Source of the DNA: Candidatus Polarisedimenticolaceae bacterium
GTDB taxonomy: Bacteria; Acidobacteriota; Polarisedimenticolia; Polarisedimenticolales; DASRJG01
Direction: 5' to 3'
Assembly: GCA_036275915.1 (NCBI GenBank)
Contig: DASUCV010000010.1
Span: 62,001-126,000, forward strand
DNA: 64,000 nt
Each line of letters opens with the position of its first letter. Position 1 is the first letter of the stretch. Of this stretch, positions 45,656 to 55,804 are shown in pieces. The notes beneath the pieces were generated by a model. That model was not told the DNA's origin, did no database searches, and saw nothing but the letters and a program-made list of their open reading frames with translations. Both the position numbers and the translations under genes were made by a program.

Positions 45656-45937
45656 CTTCACCATCATTTCCAAAAAAAATTCGTGGCACGGGGACCCTAG
45701 GGCCGCGCCGGGACCGTAATTCTCGGCCGCCCGAGACGCGCGAATACTTCTAGCTCCAAGGCCCGAAAACACGGTGCCGTAATTGCCCGGATTGCCGCCA
45801 TCCGGGGCTGTCGGCGAACGTTCGAGTGACATCCGTAGTCATACGCTTACGACTATGGCGTTCCGTTCTGGGAATCTCATCTTGAACATCGAGCCGCGCG
45901 GGATTCAGCGACAAGATGCGCGGCGCGGGAGACGGCG
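45656..45937. other. Intergenic stretch without recognisable gene
   Basis: About 280 bp between the terminator-like hairpin and the small Gly-Gln protein. It contains an A8 run at 45673-45680 and the short palindrome GGACCCTAGGGCC-like core near 45700. No conserved reading frame, RNA gene or promoter could be assigned. It probably holds the promoter of the next gene. Confidence 0.4.
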
Positions 45938-46216
45938 ATGAGAAGCAAGACGAACGGCAAGCGCAGCTCGATCATGATCGCGATCGCGGCGGGGGCCCTG
46001 TCGATGGCGCTCAGCGCCGCCCCGGTGTCCGCCGCAGGCCATGGTCAAGGCCAAGGCCAAGGCCAGGGCCAGGGCCAGGGTCAGAACAACGGCAAGAACC
46101 CCGGCCAGGGCAAAGGGAACAAACACCGGTTCGTGCTAGGGATCAGCTGGTTCCACGAGCTCTTGGGGTCGGTGGGCAGCGCGCTCAAGCACGAGACGGG
46201 CGCCGAAGGCAATTGA
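45938..46216 (+). CDS. Small exported Gly-Gln-repeat protein
   Basis: A 92-residue protein with an export signal (IMIAIAAGALSMALSAAPVSAA, cleavage about residue 33). A low-complexity HGQGQGQGQ segment comes next, encoded by tandem hexamers GGCCAA/GGCCAG. After it is KNPGQGKGNKHRFVLGISWFHELLGSVGSALKHETG. The C-terminal amphipathic region is conserved-looking rather than low-complexity. GGGAGA lies 8 nt before the ATG. No family was recognised. The hexamer count could vary by slippage without shifting the frame. Confidence 0.6.
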   Translation: MRSKTNGKRSSIMIAIAAGALSMALSAAPVSAAGHGQGQGQGQGQGQGQNNGKNPGQGKGNKHRFVLGISWFHELLGSVGSALKHETGAEGN

Positions 46217-46225
46217 GCGGAGCGG

Positions 46226-46244
46226 ACGGGGCGCTTCGCCCCGT
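46226..46244. terminator. Bidirectional hairpin between convergent genes
   Basis: ACGGGGCG (46226-46233) and CGCCCCGT (46237-46244) form a perfect 8-bp stem around a 3-nt loop. The hairpin lies between the stops of the Gly-Gln protein (46216) and sdhB (46254) and can serve both. No T-tract is obvious on either side. Confidence 0.6.
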
Positions 46245-46253
46245 CAATCTTCG

Positions 46254-47035
46254 CTAGCCGGCCCCGCCGCTTCCCGCCGTCTTCGGCCGCTTCACCATCG
46301 ACGCCGCGATGTAGTCGCGGTTCATGCGCGCGATGGTCTCGATCGAGATCGACTTGGGGCAGGCTGCCTCGCACTCTGCGTGGTTGGTGCAGGAGCCGAA
46401 TTGCTCGGCGTCCATCTGGGCGACCATGGCGAGGGCGCGGCGGTCGCGCTCGGCCTGGCCCTGGGGCAGAAGGCCGAGGTGGCTCACCTTCGCGGCGGTG
46501 AAGAGCATTGCGGACGCGTTGGGGCAGGCGGCGACGCAGGCGCCGCAGCCGATGCACGCGGCCGCGTCCATCGCGCGTTCGGCTGCGTCCTTGGCGATGG
46601 GGATCGTGTTCCCGTCGGGAGCGCTGCCGGTGCTCACGCCGACGAAGCCGCCGGCGGCGATGATGCGATCGAAGGCGCTGCGATCGACGACGAGATCGCG
46701 GACGACGGGGAAGGCGGCGGCGCGCCACGGCTCGATCGTGATCTCGTCGCCATCCTTGAACGTGCGCATGTGGAGCTGGCAGGTCGTCGTGGCTTTTCGC
46801 GGGCCGTGAGGCGTGCCGTTGATGACCATGCCGCACGTGCCGCAGATCCCTTCGCGGCAGTCGTGGTCGAAGGCAATCGGCTCTTCGCCCTTGTCGATGA
46901 GCCCTTCGTTGACGACATCGAGCATCTCGAGGAACGACATGTGCTCGCTGATGCCCTCGGCTCGATAGGTCACGAAGCGGCCGGGGTCGGCGGCGTTCTT
47001 CTGGCGCCAGACGTGGAGGGTGAGGTTCATCGTGC

Positions 47036-47039
<4 letters not shown>
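46254..47039 (-). CDS. sdhB: Succinate dehydrogenase/fumarate reductase iron-sulfur subunit
   Basis: A 261-residue SdhB/FrdB that passes electrons from the flavin subunit to the cytochrome b. The plant-type [2Fe-2S] domain has the ligands CREGICGTC with a further Cys in TTTC. The second domain has [12 protein letters not shown] and [15 protein letters not shown] for the [4Fe-4S] and [3Fe-4S] clusters. The ATG at 47039 overlaps the sdhA stop (ATGA); a Met three codons on is less likely. The frame extends much further upstream inside sdhA, but only this start yields the family N-terminus. It is last in sdhCAB. Confidence 0.92.
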
Positions 47040-48949
<1,910 letters not shown>

Positions 48950-48951
48950 GG

Positions 48952-49644
48952 CTATTTCACCACACCGGCGAGGACGGAGAGCGGCACCGCGACGAAGCCG
49001 ATCGTGACGACGACGGCGAAGACGATCGCAGCGGTCTGCCGCGCACGGTCCCACTTCGGGTGCGAGATGCCGAGGGTCTGCAGCATGCTCCACACGCCGT
49101 GCCGGAGGTGGAAGCCGAGCGCGATCATCGCGATGACGTAGAAGAGCGTGACGGGCCACACCTGGAACCCGGTGACGACGTTCCGGTAGACGTCGCCGGG
49201 GGCGAACGCAGGGTGCACCGTGCCGAGCGTCATGTGGAGGATGTGGTAGACGACGAAGAGAAGGATGATGACGCCGCCCCAACGCATCGTGCGCGAGGCG
49301 TAGGTCGAGGCGTCGGGCGCCGTCTTCCGGTAACCGATCGGGCGCGCCTTCTGGTTCGTGATCGTGAGCGACGTCGCCGACCAGATGTGGAGGACGACCG
49401 CGGCCAGGAGCGTTCCGCGTGCGATCCAGATCCCGGTGCCGTGGAGGATTTCCCGGAGGAACCGCCCGTAATGGTTAATCGCCTCGTGATCGGGCAAGAA
49501 GACCTGCAAGTTGCCGATCATGTGGACGAGGACGAATCCGAAAAGGATGACGCCCGTGACCGCCATGACGACCTTGCGGCCGATCGTCGATGCGACGAAG
49601 GGGACCGGATGTTCGAGCGCAACACTCGGGGAGCCGGCGCGCAT
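48952..49644 (-). CDS. sdhC: Type B succinate dehydrogenase cytochrome b subunit
   Basis: A 230-residue membrane anchor with five predicted helices. It belongs to the single-polypeptide di-haem class (cytochrome b558-type): candidate axial His residues lie in [35 protein letters not shown] and GFHLRHGVW. It links sdhA and sdhB electrons to menaquinone or ubiquinone. The class B arrangement with sdhCAB order matches the SdhA style. It is first in the operon; the upstream gap of about 60 bp to the peptidase gene must hold the promoter. Confidence 0.88.
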   Translation of the reverse strand: MRAGSPSVALEHPVPFVASTIGRKVVMAVTGVILFGFVLVHMIGNLQVFLPDHEAINHYGRFLREILHGTGIWIARGTLLAAVVLHIWSATSLTITNQKARPIGYRKTAPDASTYASRTMRWGGVIILLFVVYHILHMTLGTVHPAFAPGDVYRNVVTGFQVWPVTLFYVIAMIALGFHLRHGVWSMLQTLGISHPKWDRARQTAAIVFAVVVTIGFVAVPLSVLAGVVK

Positions 49645-49703
49645 TGGGGGCGGAGGATAGCACTTCGGGCTCCTCCTCGTCGTCGCGCCGCCGTCGCGAA
49701 CGC

Positions 49704-51359
49704 CTATCGTCCGGACGTTGCCCCGGTAGCCGCCGCGAGCGCCTTCTTTCGCGCGGCCTCGAACTCGTCGCCGGGGAACCAGGCGGGCAGTCCCGCGCCG
49801 GTCGCGACGTCGAGGCCGACGCGGTAGGCGAGGACGTCGTCGTCGACCATGCCGTCGAGGTTCCAGTCGGGCGTCACCTCATCGCTCGGCTGGTGGTAGC
49901 GGTGCGTCCGGTAGTCGGCTTCCTTCGCCTTGCCCCAGCCTTCGGGCCGTCCAACGTAGGTCTGGCCTGACTTGAAGTAGAGGGCCGGCACGCCGATCCG
50001 CGCGAAGTTGAGCTGGTCGGAGCGGTAGTAGTAACCCTTGTCGGGCTCCGGCTCGTCGACCACCGTGCGCTTCTGAGCGGATGCCGCGGCGGCGAGGCGG
50101 AGCTCCATGTCCGATTTGCCGCGGCCGACGATCGCCACGTCCGACGTGCGGCCGAAGATGTTGCCGCCGTCGATGTTGAGGTTCGCGGCGATCTTTGCGA
50201 CCGGGATCGTCGGGTGCGCCGCGTACCACTCCGAGCCGAGGAGGCCCTGCTCCTCGCCGCCGACGAAGAGCGCCATCACGCTCCGCTTGGGCTTGGGCGA
50301 CGTCCCGGCGAACGCCTCGGCGATCGCGAGGACCTGCGCGCATCCCGACGCGTTGTCGAGGGCGCCGTTGTAGATCTTGTCGCCTTTCGCGTCCGGCTCG
50401 CCGATGCCGAGGTGGTCGTGGTGGGCGGAGTAGATCATCGTCTCGTCGGCGACGGACGGCTCCGACCCCCTGAGCACGCCGACGACGTTCGCGGTCTCGG
50501 TCTTCTTGATGGCGACGTCGAAAGCGATCGACGTCGTGATGCCGAGGGGCACCGGTGCGAACGCGGCGCTCTTCGCGGATTTGACGAGCGCGTCGAGATC
50601 CTTCCCCGCGAGCTTGACGAGGCGGCGTGCGGCGTCCTCCGTCATCCAGCTCTTGAGGCGCACGCACGGCTCGCCGGCGTCGGGCAATTCGAACCCCGTC
50701 CCCGACCACGAGGATTGAACGACGTTCCACCGGTAGCCCGCCGACGGCTCGGTGTGGATGATGATCGCCCCGGCGGCACCGGCGCGCGCGGCGCTCTCGT
50801 ACTTGTAGTCCCAGCGGCCGTAGTAGAGCCGCTTCACGCCGGCGAAGAGCGCGGGATCCCAGTCGGGATCGTTGTTCATGATGAGGAGGATCTTGCCCTT
50901 GAGGTCGGCGCCCTTGTAGTCGTCCCACTTGAACTCGGGCGCCTGGATCGCGTAGCCGACGAAGACGACCTCGGCGTTCTCGATCGCGACGTGCGGCTGT
51001 TGCACGCCGGAGGCGCCGATGAAGTCGTCCCACCACTTGAATTCCGCGGCGCCCTTCGCGGTCTTGAAGCTCCAGGTCTTCGGATGCTGCATCGTGAGAC
51101 CGACGATCGGGAACGGCTGTTCCCAGCTTCCGTTCGCGCCGCCAGGCGCGAATCCGATCGCCTTCAGCCGCTCTGCGAGGTACGCCCGCGCCTTCCGATC
51201 GCCGTCGGTACCGGGGCCACGCCCCGCCATCGCGTCGTCGGAGAGCGCCTTGACGTCGCGGAGGATCCCGGCCGAAGTGATCCGCTGCGCGGGATCGGCC
51301 GTCGCCTGGGCGAGGAGAACGGTCGAGGCGAGGGCGGCGAAGGCGATCGTGCGACGCAT
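49704..51359 (-). CDS. Exported M28-family zinc aminopeptidase
   Basis: A 551-residue secreted peptidase (signal to about residue 21). A PA insert domain (residues about 120-260, with GAIIIHTEPSAGYRWN) interrupts the catalytic fold. The two-zinc M28 site has HHDHLG (His and general environment), NGALDNASG (bridging Asp), GGEEQGLLGS (catalytic and metal Glu), NLNIDGGN (Asp) and YHQPSDE (His). All ligands appear intact. The enzyme should remove N-terminal residues from peptides outside the cytoplasm. It ends 59 bp before the sdhC start and begins 1 nt after the flavin reductase-like stop on the same strand. Confidence 0.9.
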   Translation of the reverse strand: MRRTIAFAALASTVLLAQATADPAQRITSAGILRDVKALSDDAMAGRGPGTDGDRKARAYLAERLKAIGFAPGGANGSWEQPFPIVGLTMQHPKTWSFKTAKGAAEFKWWDDFIGASGVQQPHVAIENAEVVFVGYAIQAPEFKWDDYKGADLKGKILLIMNNDPDWDPALFAGVKRLYYGRWDYKYESAARAGAAGAIIIHTEPSAGYRWNVVQSSWSGTGFELPDAGEPCVRLKSWMTEDAARRLVKLAGKDLDALVKSAKSAAFAPVPLGITTSIAFDVAIKKTETANVVGVLRGSEPSVADETMIYSAHHDHLGIGEPDAKGDKIYNGALDNASGCAQVLAIAEAFAGTSPKPKRSVMALFVGGEEQGLLGSEWYAAHPTIPVAKIAANLNIDGGNIFGRTSDVAIVGRGKSDMELRLAAAASAQKRTVVDEPEPDKGYYYRSDQLNFARIGVPALYFKSGQTYVGRPEGWGKAKEADYRTHRYHQPSDEVTPDWNLDGMVDDDVLAYRVGLDVATGAGLPAWFPGDEFEAARKKALAAATGATSGR

Positions 51360-51360
51360 G

Positions 51361-51924
51361 TCAGCGCTCCTTCTTGACCCTGTCGCCGCTCGCGAGGAAG
51401 ACGCCGCCCGACAGGTGGTGGATCGTCCGCTTGTCGTCGCTCACGAACTGCCAGACCCCGTCGACGAACGAGTCGGGATCGGCCCACGCCGCGACGACGT
51501 CGCCGACGAAGAGGTCGTACTTCTCCTGCATGTACGGCTCGGGCACGACCTTGCACTCGAGCCACGCTGCGCATCCTTCGATGAACGGCGCCTGCACGAT
51601 CGACGCGGGCGACGTCTCGAGCGCGTACTTCTCGAACTTGTTCTCGTCCTCACCGGACGCGGTGCCGGCGGCGTAGACCGCTTCCGCCATCGCGGCGGTC
51701 GGGACGTTGACGACGAACTCGCCGGACTTCTCGATGAGCGGGCGCGTGAAGGTGTCCGCCGCGATGACCGCGGCGACCTTCGCCGGGTCGTAGTCGAGGC
51801 CCATGACCCAGGCGGCCGCCATGACGTTCTGTTTCCCGTCGGCCGCCGAGGTGATGAGCGTGGTCGGCCCGTGGTTGATGAGCTTGTACGCCCGGCGCAA
51901 GGGAACGGAGACGCGCCGGCTCAT
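51361..51924 (-). CDS. Flavin reductase-like FMN-binding split-barrel protein
   Basis: A 187-residue protein with a flavin reductase-like split barrel: TTLITSAADGKQNVMAAAWVMGLDYDPAKVAAVI, then FVVNVPTAAMAEAVYAAGT and CAAWLECKVVPEP. Such proteins bind FMN and often reduce free flavin or act as nitroreductase-like enzymes; the substrate is unknown. The ATG at 51924 overlaps the stop of the upstream metallo-hydrolase (ATGA). The frame is open further upstream, but that region is antisense-like. With the M28 gene 1 nt beyond its stop, it is in a three-gene run. Confidence 0.83.
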   Translation of the reverse strand: MSRRVSVPLRRAYKLINHGPTTLITSAADGKQNVMAAAWVMGLDYDPAKVAAVIAADTFTRPLIEKSGEFVVNVPTAAMAEAVYAAGTASGEDENKFEKYALETSPASIVQAPFIEGCAAWLECKVVPEPYMQEKYDLFVGDVVAAWADPDSFVDGVWQFVSDDKRTIHHLSGGVFLASGDRVKKER

Positions 51925-52814
51925 CGCTTCTTCTGGCCCTCGTAGACGGTCTCGACCCACTTCTCGATCGGGATGAAACTCGACGCGTAGCTCTTGAACT
52001 CGTCGGGAAGCCCGGCCTTCTTCGCGTCCTCGAGCGACATCCCCTTCGCGATCTCGGCCTTCACGATGTCCACCGACTTCACGAGCGTCGCGTGGAACTT
52101 CTTGAGATCGTCGAGCGTCGCCAGGGCGCCGTGCCCGGGGATGATGGAAGCGCCCGGCGGGATCCTCGCGATCATGTCGGCGACGTTTTTGATGTAGCCG
52201 TTGACGTCGCCTCCCGAGTCGACGTCGATGAACGGGAACATCCCGTTGAAGAACTGATCGCCCATGTGCACGACGTTCGATCCCTTGAAGAAGATGATCG
52301 AGTCGCCGTCGGTGTGGCCGTGCGGCACGTGGACGACCTGGATCTCCTCGTTGTCGAACCAGACGGTCACGCCGTCTTCGTAGGTGACGACCGGCAACGC
52401 CTCCTTGGGCGAGGCCTCCGTCGTCCGCCCTGGCAGCTCCTGCTTCGCCCCGAGGCGCTTGCGCACGTTCTCCTGCGCGATGATCGTCGCCTCCTTGCCG
52501 AAGATCGCGTTGCCGCCGGTGTGATCGCCGTGCCAGTGCGTATTGAGGAGGAACGCGAGCTTCCCCTCCGGCGCGAACCCCTTGATCGCCGCGCGGATCT
52601 TGTCGGCGAGCGGCGCGAACTCGTCGTCGACGACGAGCACGCCGTCGGGCCCGGCAAGCACGCCGATGTTCCCGCCGGCGCCGGTGAGCATCCACACGTT
52701 GCCCGCGACCTTCGCCGCCTTGACCTCGACCTTCGAGAAGTCGTTGCCCTGCGCCGCCGCCGGGAGCGCCGCCAGCGCGGCCAACCCGAGCACGATTCCG
52801 AGTCTCATCCGCAT
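51921..52814 (-). CDS. Exported metallo-beta-lactamase-fold hydrolase
   Basis: A 297-residue periplasmic protein with signal MRMRLGIVLGLAALAALPAAAQG (cleavage about residue 22) and an AGGAG ribosome site 7-11 nt upstream of ATG 52814. The frame continues upstream, but those residues are encoded by the palindrome at 52848 and are unlikely to be translated. The MBL core shows LLNTHWHGDHTGGN (HxHxDH), HVPHGHTDGDSI, HMGDQFFNG and GHGALATLDD, so the zinc ligands are intact. It lacks the subclass B1 zinc Cys, so a lactonase, glyoxalase or quinoprotein-relay hydrolase is likelier than a true beta-lactamase. Confidence 0.83.
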   Translation of the reverse strand: MRMRLGIVLGLAALAALPAAAQGNDFSKVEVKAAKVAGNVWMLTGAGGNIGVLAGPDGVLVVDDEFAPLADKIRAAIKGFAPEGKLAFLLNTHWHGDHTGGNAIFGKEATIIAQENVRKRLGAKQELPGRTTEASPKEALPVVTYEDGVTVWFDNEEIQVVHVPHGHTDGDSIIFFKGSNVVHMGDQFFNGMFPFIDVDSGGDVNGYIKNVADMIARIPPGASIIPGHGALATLDDLKKFHATLVKSVDIVKAEIAKGMSLEDAKKAGLPDEFKSYASSFIPIEKWVETVYEGQKKR

Positions 52815-52847
52815 CGCTGTTCTCCTGATCCGGCGATCATACCCTCC

Positions 52848-52901
52848 AGAGGGGACAGCTTCCGAAACTCCGCACATCGAGTTTCGGAAGCTGTCCCCTC
52901 T
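52848..52901. repeat. 23-bp GGGGACAG palindrome
   Basis: The 23-nt arms (52848-52870 and 52879-52901) are exact reverse complements around the 8-nt loop CGCACATC. The arm is the 20-base module GGGGACAGCTTCCGAAACTC preceded by AGA, the same module as the inner part of 25499-25603 and the half-copy at 27629. It lies between two divergent genes, 33 bp before the hydrolase start and 17 bp before the antiporter start. Confidence 0.92.
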
Positions 52902-52918
52902 TCCTCTATGATGCGCCG

Positions 52919-54136
52919 ATGATCGCACCCGTCGTCGCGATGCTCGCGGTCATTCTCGTCGCCGCGAAGATCGGAGGCGAGGCCGCGACACGGTTGGGAC
53001 AGCCTTCCGTCCTCGGTGAGCTTCTGGCCGGCGTGGTGCTCGGCAATCTCGGGCTCGCCGGCGTGACGCTCCTCGAGCCGATCAAGGACAGCGCGGCGAT
53101 CGAGCTGCTCTCCGATCTCGGTGTGCTCATCCTGCTCTTCGAGGTCGGCCTCGAGTCGACCGTCGGGCAGATGATGAAGGTCGGCGCTTCGGCGCTGCTC
53201 GTCGCGACGCTCGGCGTCGTGGCACCTTTCGCGCTCGGCTGGGCGGTCTCGGTCTGGCTCGAGCCTCACGGCTCGCTCTACCTTCACGCTTTTCACGGCG
53301 CCACGCTCTGCGCGACGAGCGTCGGCATCACCGCGCGCGTCTTCCAGGATCTCGGGCGCGGCAAGAGCGACGAGGCCCGTATCATCCTCGGCGCGGCGGT
53401 GATCGACGACGTGATGGGGCTCGTCATCCTCTCCGCGGTGACCGGGATGATCGTCGCGGCCGATGCGGGGCGCGCCTTCTCGATCGGGGCCGTCGGCTGG
53501 CCGTTCCTGAAGGCGAGCGTGTTTCTCGCGGCGGCGCTCACGATCGGCTCCGTCGTCACACCCCGGTTGCTCGATCTCGCGTCGCGCCTCAAGACCCGTG
53601 GGACGCTCCTCGCTACCGGGCTCGTGTTGTGTTTCGTCCTGGCTTGGGTCGCGAGCCGGATCGGTCTCGCGCCGATCGTGGGCGCCTTCGCCGCCGGTCT
53701 CATCCTCGAGCCGGGGCAGTACCGGGCCTTCGAGCAGCGCGGGGAAGACGGGCTCGAAAAGCAGGTCCATCCGATCGGGTCGTTCCTCGTGCCGGTCTTC
53801 TTCGTCCTCATGGGGATGCGCACCGACGTTCGCGCCTTCGTTCAGCCTGGCGTCCTGGGCCTGGCGGCGGGCCTGACGGCGGCGGCGATCGTCGGAAAGC
53901 AGCTCTGCTCGCTCGGCGTGCTCCAGCGCGGTGTCGATCGCCTCACGGTCGGCATCGGCATGATCCCCCGAGGTGAGGTCGGCCTGATCTTCGCGAGCAT
54001 CGGCGTCTCCCTGACGGTCCGGGGCGAGCGGATCGTCGACGACGCGGTGTTCTCCGCGATCGTCGTCATGGTTGTCGTGACCACCTTGATCACGCCGCCG
54101 CTCCTGAAGTGGAGCCTCGGACGCACGAGGGCCTGA
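52919..54136 (+). CDS. CPA2-type cation/proton antiporter (Kef/NhaP-like)
   Basis: A 405-residue protein of 12-13 membrane helices. The CPA2 landmarks are PSVLGELLAGVVLGNLGL near residue 32, ELLSDLGVLILLFEVGLE near residue 62 and the ion-binding pair AAVIDDVMGLVIL near residue 160, where the double Asp suggests electrogenic exchange. No C-terminal TrkA domain is attached. Na+ or K+ specificity cannot be told from sequence. The ATG at 52919 lies 17 bp after the palindrome. The CPBP gene start overlaps its stop by 1 nt (TGATG). Confidence 0.88.
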   Translation: MIAPVVAMLAVILVAAKIGGEAATRLGQPSVLGELLAGVVLGNLGLAGVTLLEPIKDSAAIELLSDLGVLILLFEVGLESTVGQMMKVGASALLVATLGVVAPFALGWAVSVWLEPHGSLYLHAFHGATLCATSVGITARVFQDLGRGKSDEARIILGAAVIDDVMGLVILSAVTGMIVAADAGRAFSIGAVGWPFLKASVFLAAALTIGSVVTPRLLDLASRLKTRGTLLATGLVLCFVLAWVASRIGLAPIVGAFAAGLILEPGQYRAFEQRGEDGLEKQVHPIGSFLVPVFFVLMGMRTDVRAFVQPGVLGLAAGLTAAAIVGKQLCSLGVLQRGVDRLTVGIGMIPRGEVGLIFASIGVSLTVRGERIVDDAVFSAIVVMVVVTTLITPPLLKWSLGRTRA

Positions 54137-54834
54137 TGCCGATCGGCTTCGCCGGGATCTACCACTTGGCGCTCTTCGGGCTGTTGATCCCGTTCGCGGC
54201 GGTGCGTTCGGCGCGCCGCATCGACTCCCGGCGGCTCCCACCGAAGGCTGCCCACTTCATCTCCACGGTCGTCACGCTCCTCGTCTTCTTCGGCCTCTCG
54301 CTCCTCGTGTCGGTCAGGGAGCGGATCGTCCTCTTCCCTCGAGCGGCCCCGCCGCTCTGGACGATCACCGCCGGCGGTGCGGTGCTCGTGGCGCTCGTCG
54401 GGCTCATGCGCCCCATCTGGAAGAGCCGTGTGGCCGCGCGGGCTCGGAAAATCTGGCTCTTCATGCCGCGGACGCCGCGCGAACGGGCGCTCTGGGTCGC
54501 GTGCTCGCTCGCGGCGGGGCTCGCGGAAGAGGTGACCTACCGCGGTGTCATGTACGTGCTCCTCTGGCGCCTCACCGGCCATCCGTTGCCTGCGGTCCTC
54601 ATCGCGTCGATCGTGTTCGGCGTCTCGCACTGGCTCCAGGGATGGAAGGGGATGTCGATCATCACGTCGATCGCGCTCGCGATGCACGGGCTCGTTTGGA
54701 TCTCCGGCTCGCTCTACGTCGCGATCGCCGTCCATGCGCTCTACGATGTCGCCGCCGGTCTCTTCTACGCCAAGTACGGCGACGAGCTGGGCTACCCGCT
54801 GGAGCCTCTGCCGCCCCCGGCGCCTGCCTCCTGA
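54136..54834 (+). CDS. CPBP (CAAX/Abi) family intramembrane protease-like protein
   Basis: A 232-residue polytopic protein. The catalytic blocks of the CPBP family are present: AEEVTYRGVMYVLLW (EExxxR, near residue 132), FGVSHWLQG (His) and AIAVHALYDVAAG (His plus Asp). Eukaryotic relatives trim CAAX proteins; bacterial ones are often linked to bacteriocin immunity or regulated proteolysis. Here the job is unknown. ATG 54136 shares its A with the previous stop TGA. A start 9 codons upstream inside the antiporter gene is less likely. Confidence 0.82.
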   Translation: MPIGFAGIYHLALFGLLIPFAAVRSARRIDSRRLPPKAAHFISTVVTLLVFFGLSLLVSVRERIVLFPRAAPPLWTITAGGAVLVALVGLMRPIWKSRVAARARKIWLFMPRTPRERALWVACSLAAGLAEEVTYRGVMYVLLWRLTGHPLPAVLIASIVFGVSHWLQGWKGMSIITSIALAMHGLVWISGSLYVAIAVHALYDVAAGLFYAKYGDELGYPLEPLPPPAPAS

Positions 54835-54855
54835 ACTGCTAGAGTGCGCCGCGCG

Positions 54856-55677
54856 ATGACGCGCTGGCTCGACTACGACGAGGTCTACGAAGGCGGCGCC
54901 ACGCGCGTCGCCGGGACGGTCAAGGTCCTGAAGGGTGTCGAGAGCCGCGAGCTCGGGAACACGCGCGATCTCCTCGTCTACCTCCCGCCGTCGCACGGCA
55001 CCGCGAATCGCACCTACCCGACCCTCTACATGCATGACGGTCAGAACCTGTTCGACGCCGCGACGAGCTACGCCGGGGAGTGGCGCGCCGACGAGACGCT
55101 CGAAGCGCTCGCGGGGGAGGGCATCGAGGCCATCGTCGTCGGGATCCCCAACTCGGGGACCGCGCGTCTCGCCGAGTACAGCCCGTTCGAGGACAAGCTC
55201 TCGGGCGCGGGGCGCGCGAGGGACTACGTCCGTTTCGTCGTCGAGACGGTGAAGCCGCTCGTCGACGACGCGTTCAGGACGACCGGTCTCCCCGAAGCGA
55301 CGGCGACGATCGGATCGTCGATGGGCGGGCTCGTCAGCCTCTACGCCTTCTTCGAACGCCCGGACGTCTTCGGGCTCGTCGGCGCCGTGTCGCCGTCGCT
55401 CGGCTTCGCGCGGCAGGCGCCGCTCGCCTGGCTCGAGAGCGCGCCGTTCGTCGGCGGACGGATCTACATGGACGTCGGCACGCTCGAGGGGCCGCCGCGG
55501 GCCGGAGACGAGCCGAGCCCCTACGTGCGTCTCGTGCGTCGTGCCTACGACGCGCTCGTTTCCAAGGGATACGCGCCCGATCGCGACATCCTCTATCGCG
55601 AGGATGAGGGCGGCCGGCACAACGAGGCCGCGTGGGCGGCACGCTTGCCCGAGGCGCTGCGCTTCCTCTTGAAATAA
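54856..55677 (+). CDS. Esterase of the enterochelin esterase-like alpha/beta-hydrolase family
   Basis: A 273-residue protein with a nucleophile elbow GSSMGG (Ser near residue 155) and the family block YPTLYMHDGQNLFDAATSYAGEWRADETL. A late Asp region YMDVGTLEG and catalytic His in GGRHNEAAW complete a probable triad. The group includes ferric-enterobactin esterases and carbohydrate esterases; no siderophore genes are adjacent. ATG 54856 is preferred over GTG 54844, whose extra residues add nothing. No signal peptide is seen. The stop lies inside the left end of a long palindrome shared with the convergent GST gene. Confidence 0.82.
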   Translation: MTRWLDYDEVYEGGATRVAGTVKVLKGVESRELGNTRDLLVYLPPSHGTANRTYPTLYMHDGQNLFDAATSYAGEWRADETLEALAGEGIEAIVVGIPNSGTARLAEYSPFEDKLSGAGRARDYVRFVVETVKPLVDDAFRTTGLPEATATIGSSMGGLVSLYAFFERPDVFGLVGAVSPSLGFARQAPLAWLESAPFVGGRIYMDVGTLEGPPRAGDEPSPYVRLVRRAYDALVSKGYAPDRDILYREDEGGRHNEAAWAARLPEALRFLLK

Positions 55678-55804
55678 GGGGACAGCTACCGAATTCTCAC
55701 CCAAAGTTGGGGGGTGGTTTCCTCACACACAACTCGGTGCTTATTGTGTGTGAGGAAGCCACCCTCCAACTTTGGGTGAGAATTCGGTAGCTGTCCCCTT
55801 ATTT
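55672..55804. repeat. 61-bp palindrome spanning two convergent stop codons
   Basis: The 61-nt arms (55672-55732 and 55744-55804) enclose an 11-nt loop and match at 59 of 61 positions. The two mismatches become G-U wobbles in + strand RNA but A-C mismatches on the other strand. The arm opens AAATAAGGGGACAGCTACCG and so carries a variant of the GGGGACAG module, followed by unrelated sequence ending TCACACACAA. It overlaps the stops of both the esterase and the GST gene and would terminate both. Confidence 0.92.

Noticed and set aside
51921-52814. True class B beta-lactamase next to the M28 peptidase
   Set aside because: The HxHxDH site is intact, but the subclass B1 zinc Cys is missing; the broader metallo-hydrolase label is safer.
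53842-55704. 620-codon - strand frame over the antiporter, protease and esterase genes
   Set aside because: It crosses three motif-supported genes and reads as Glu/Arg-rich low complexity.
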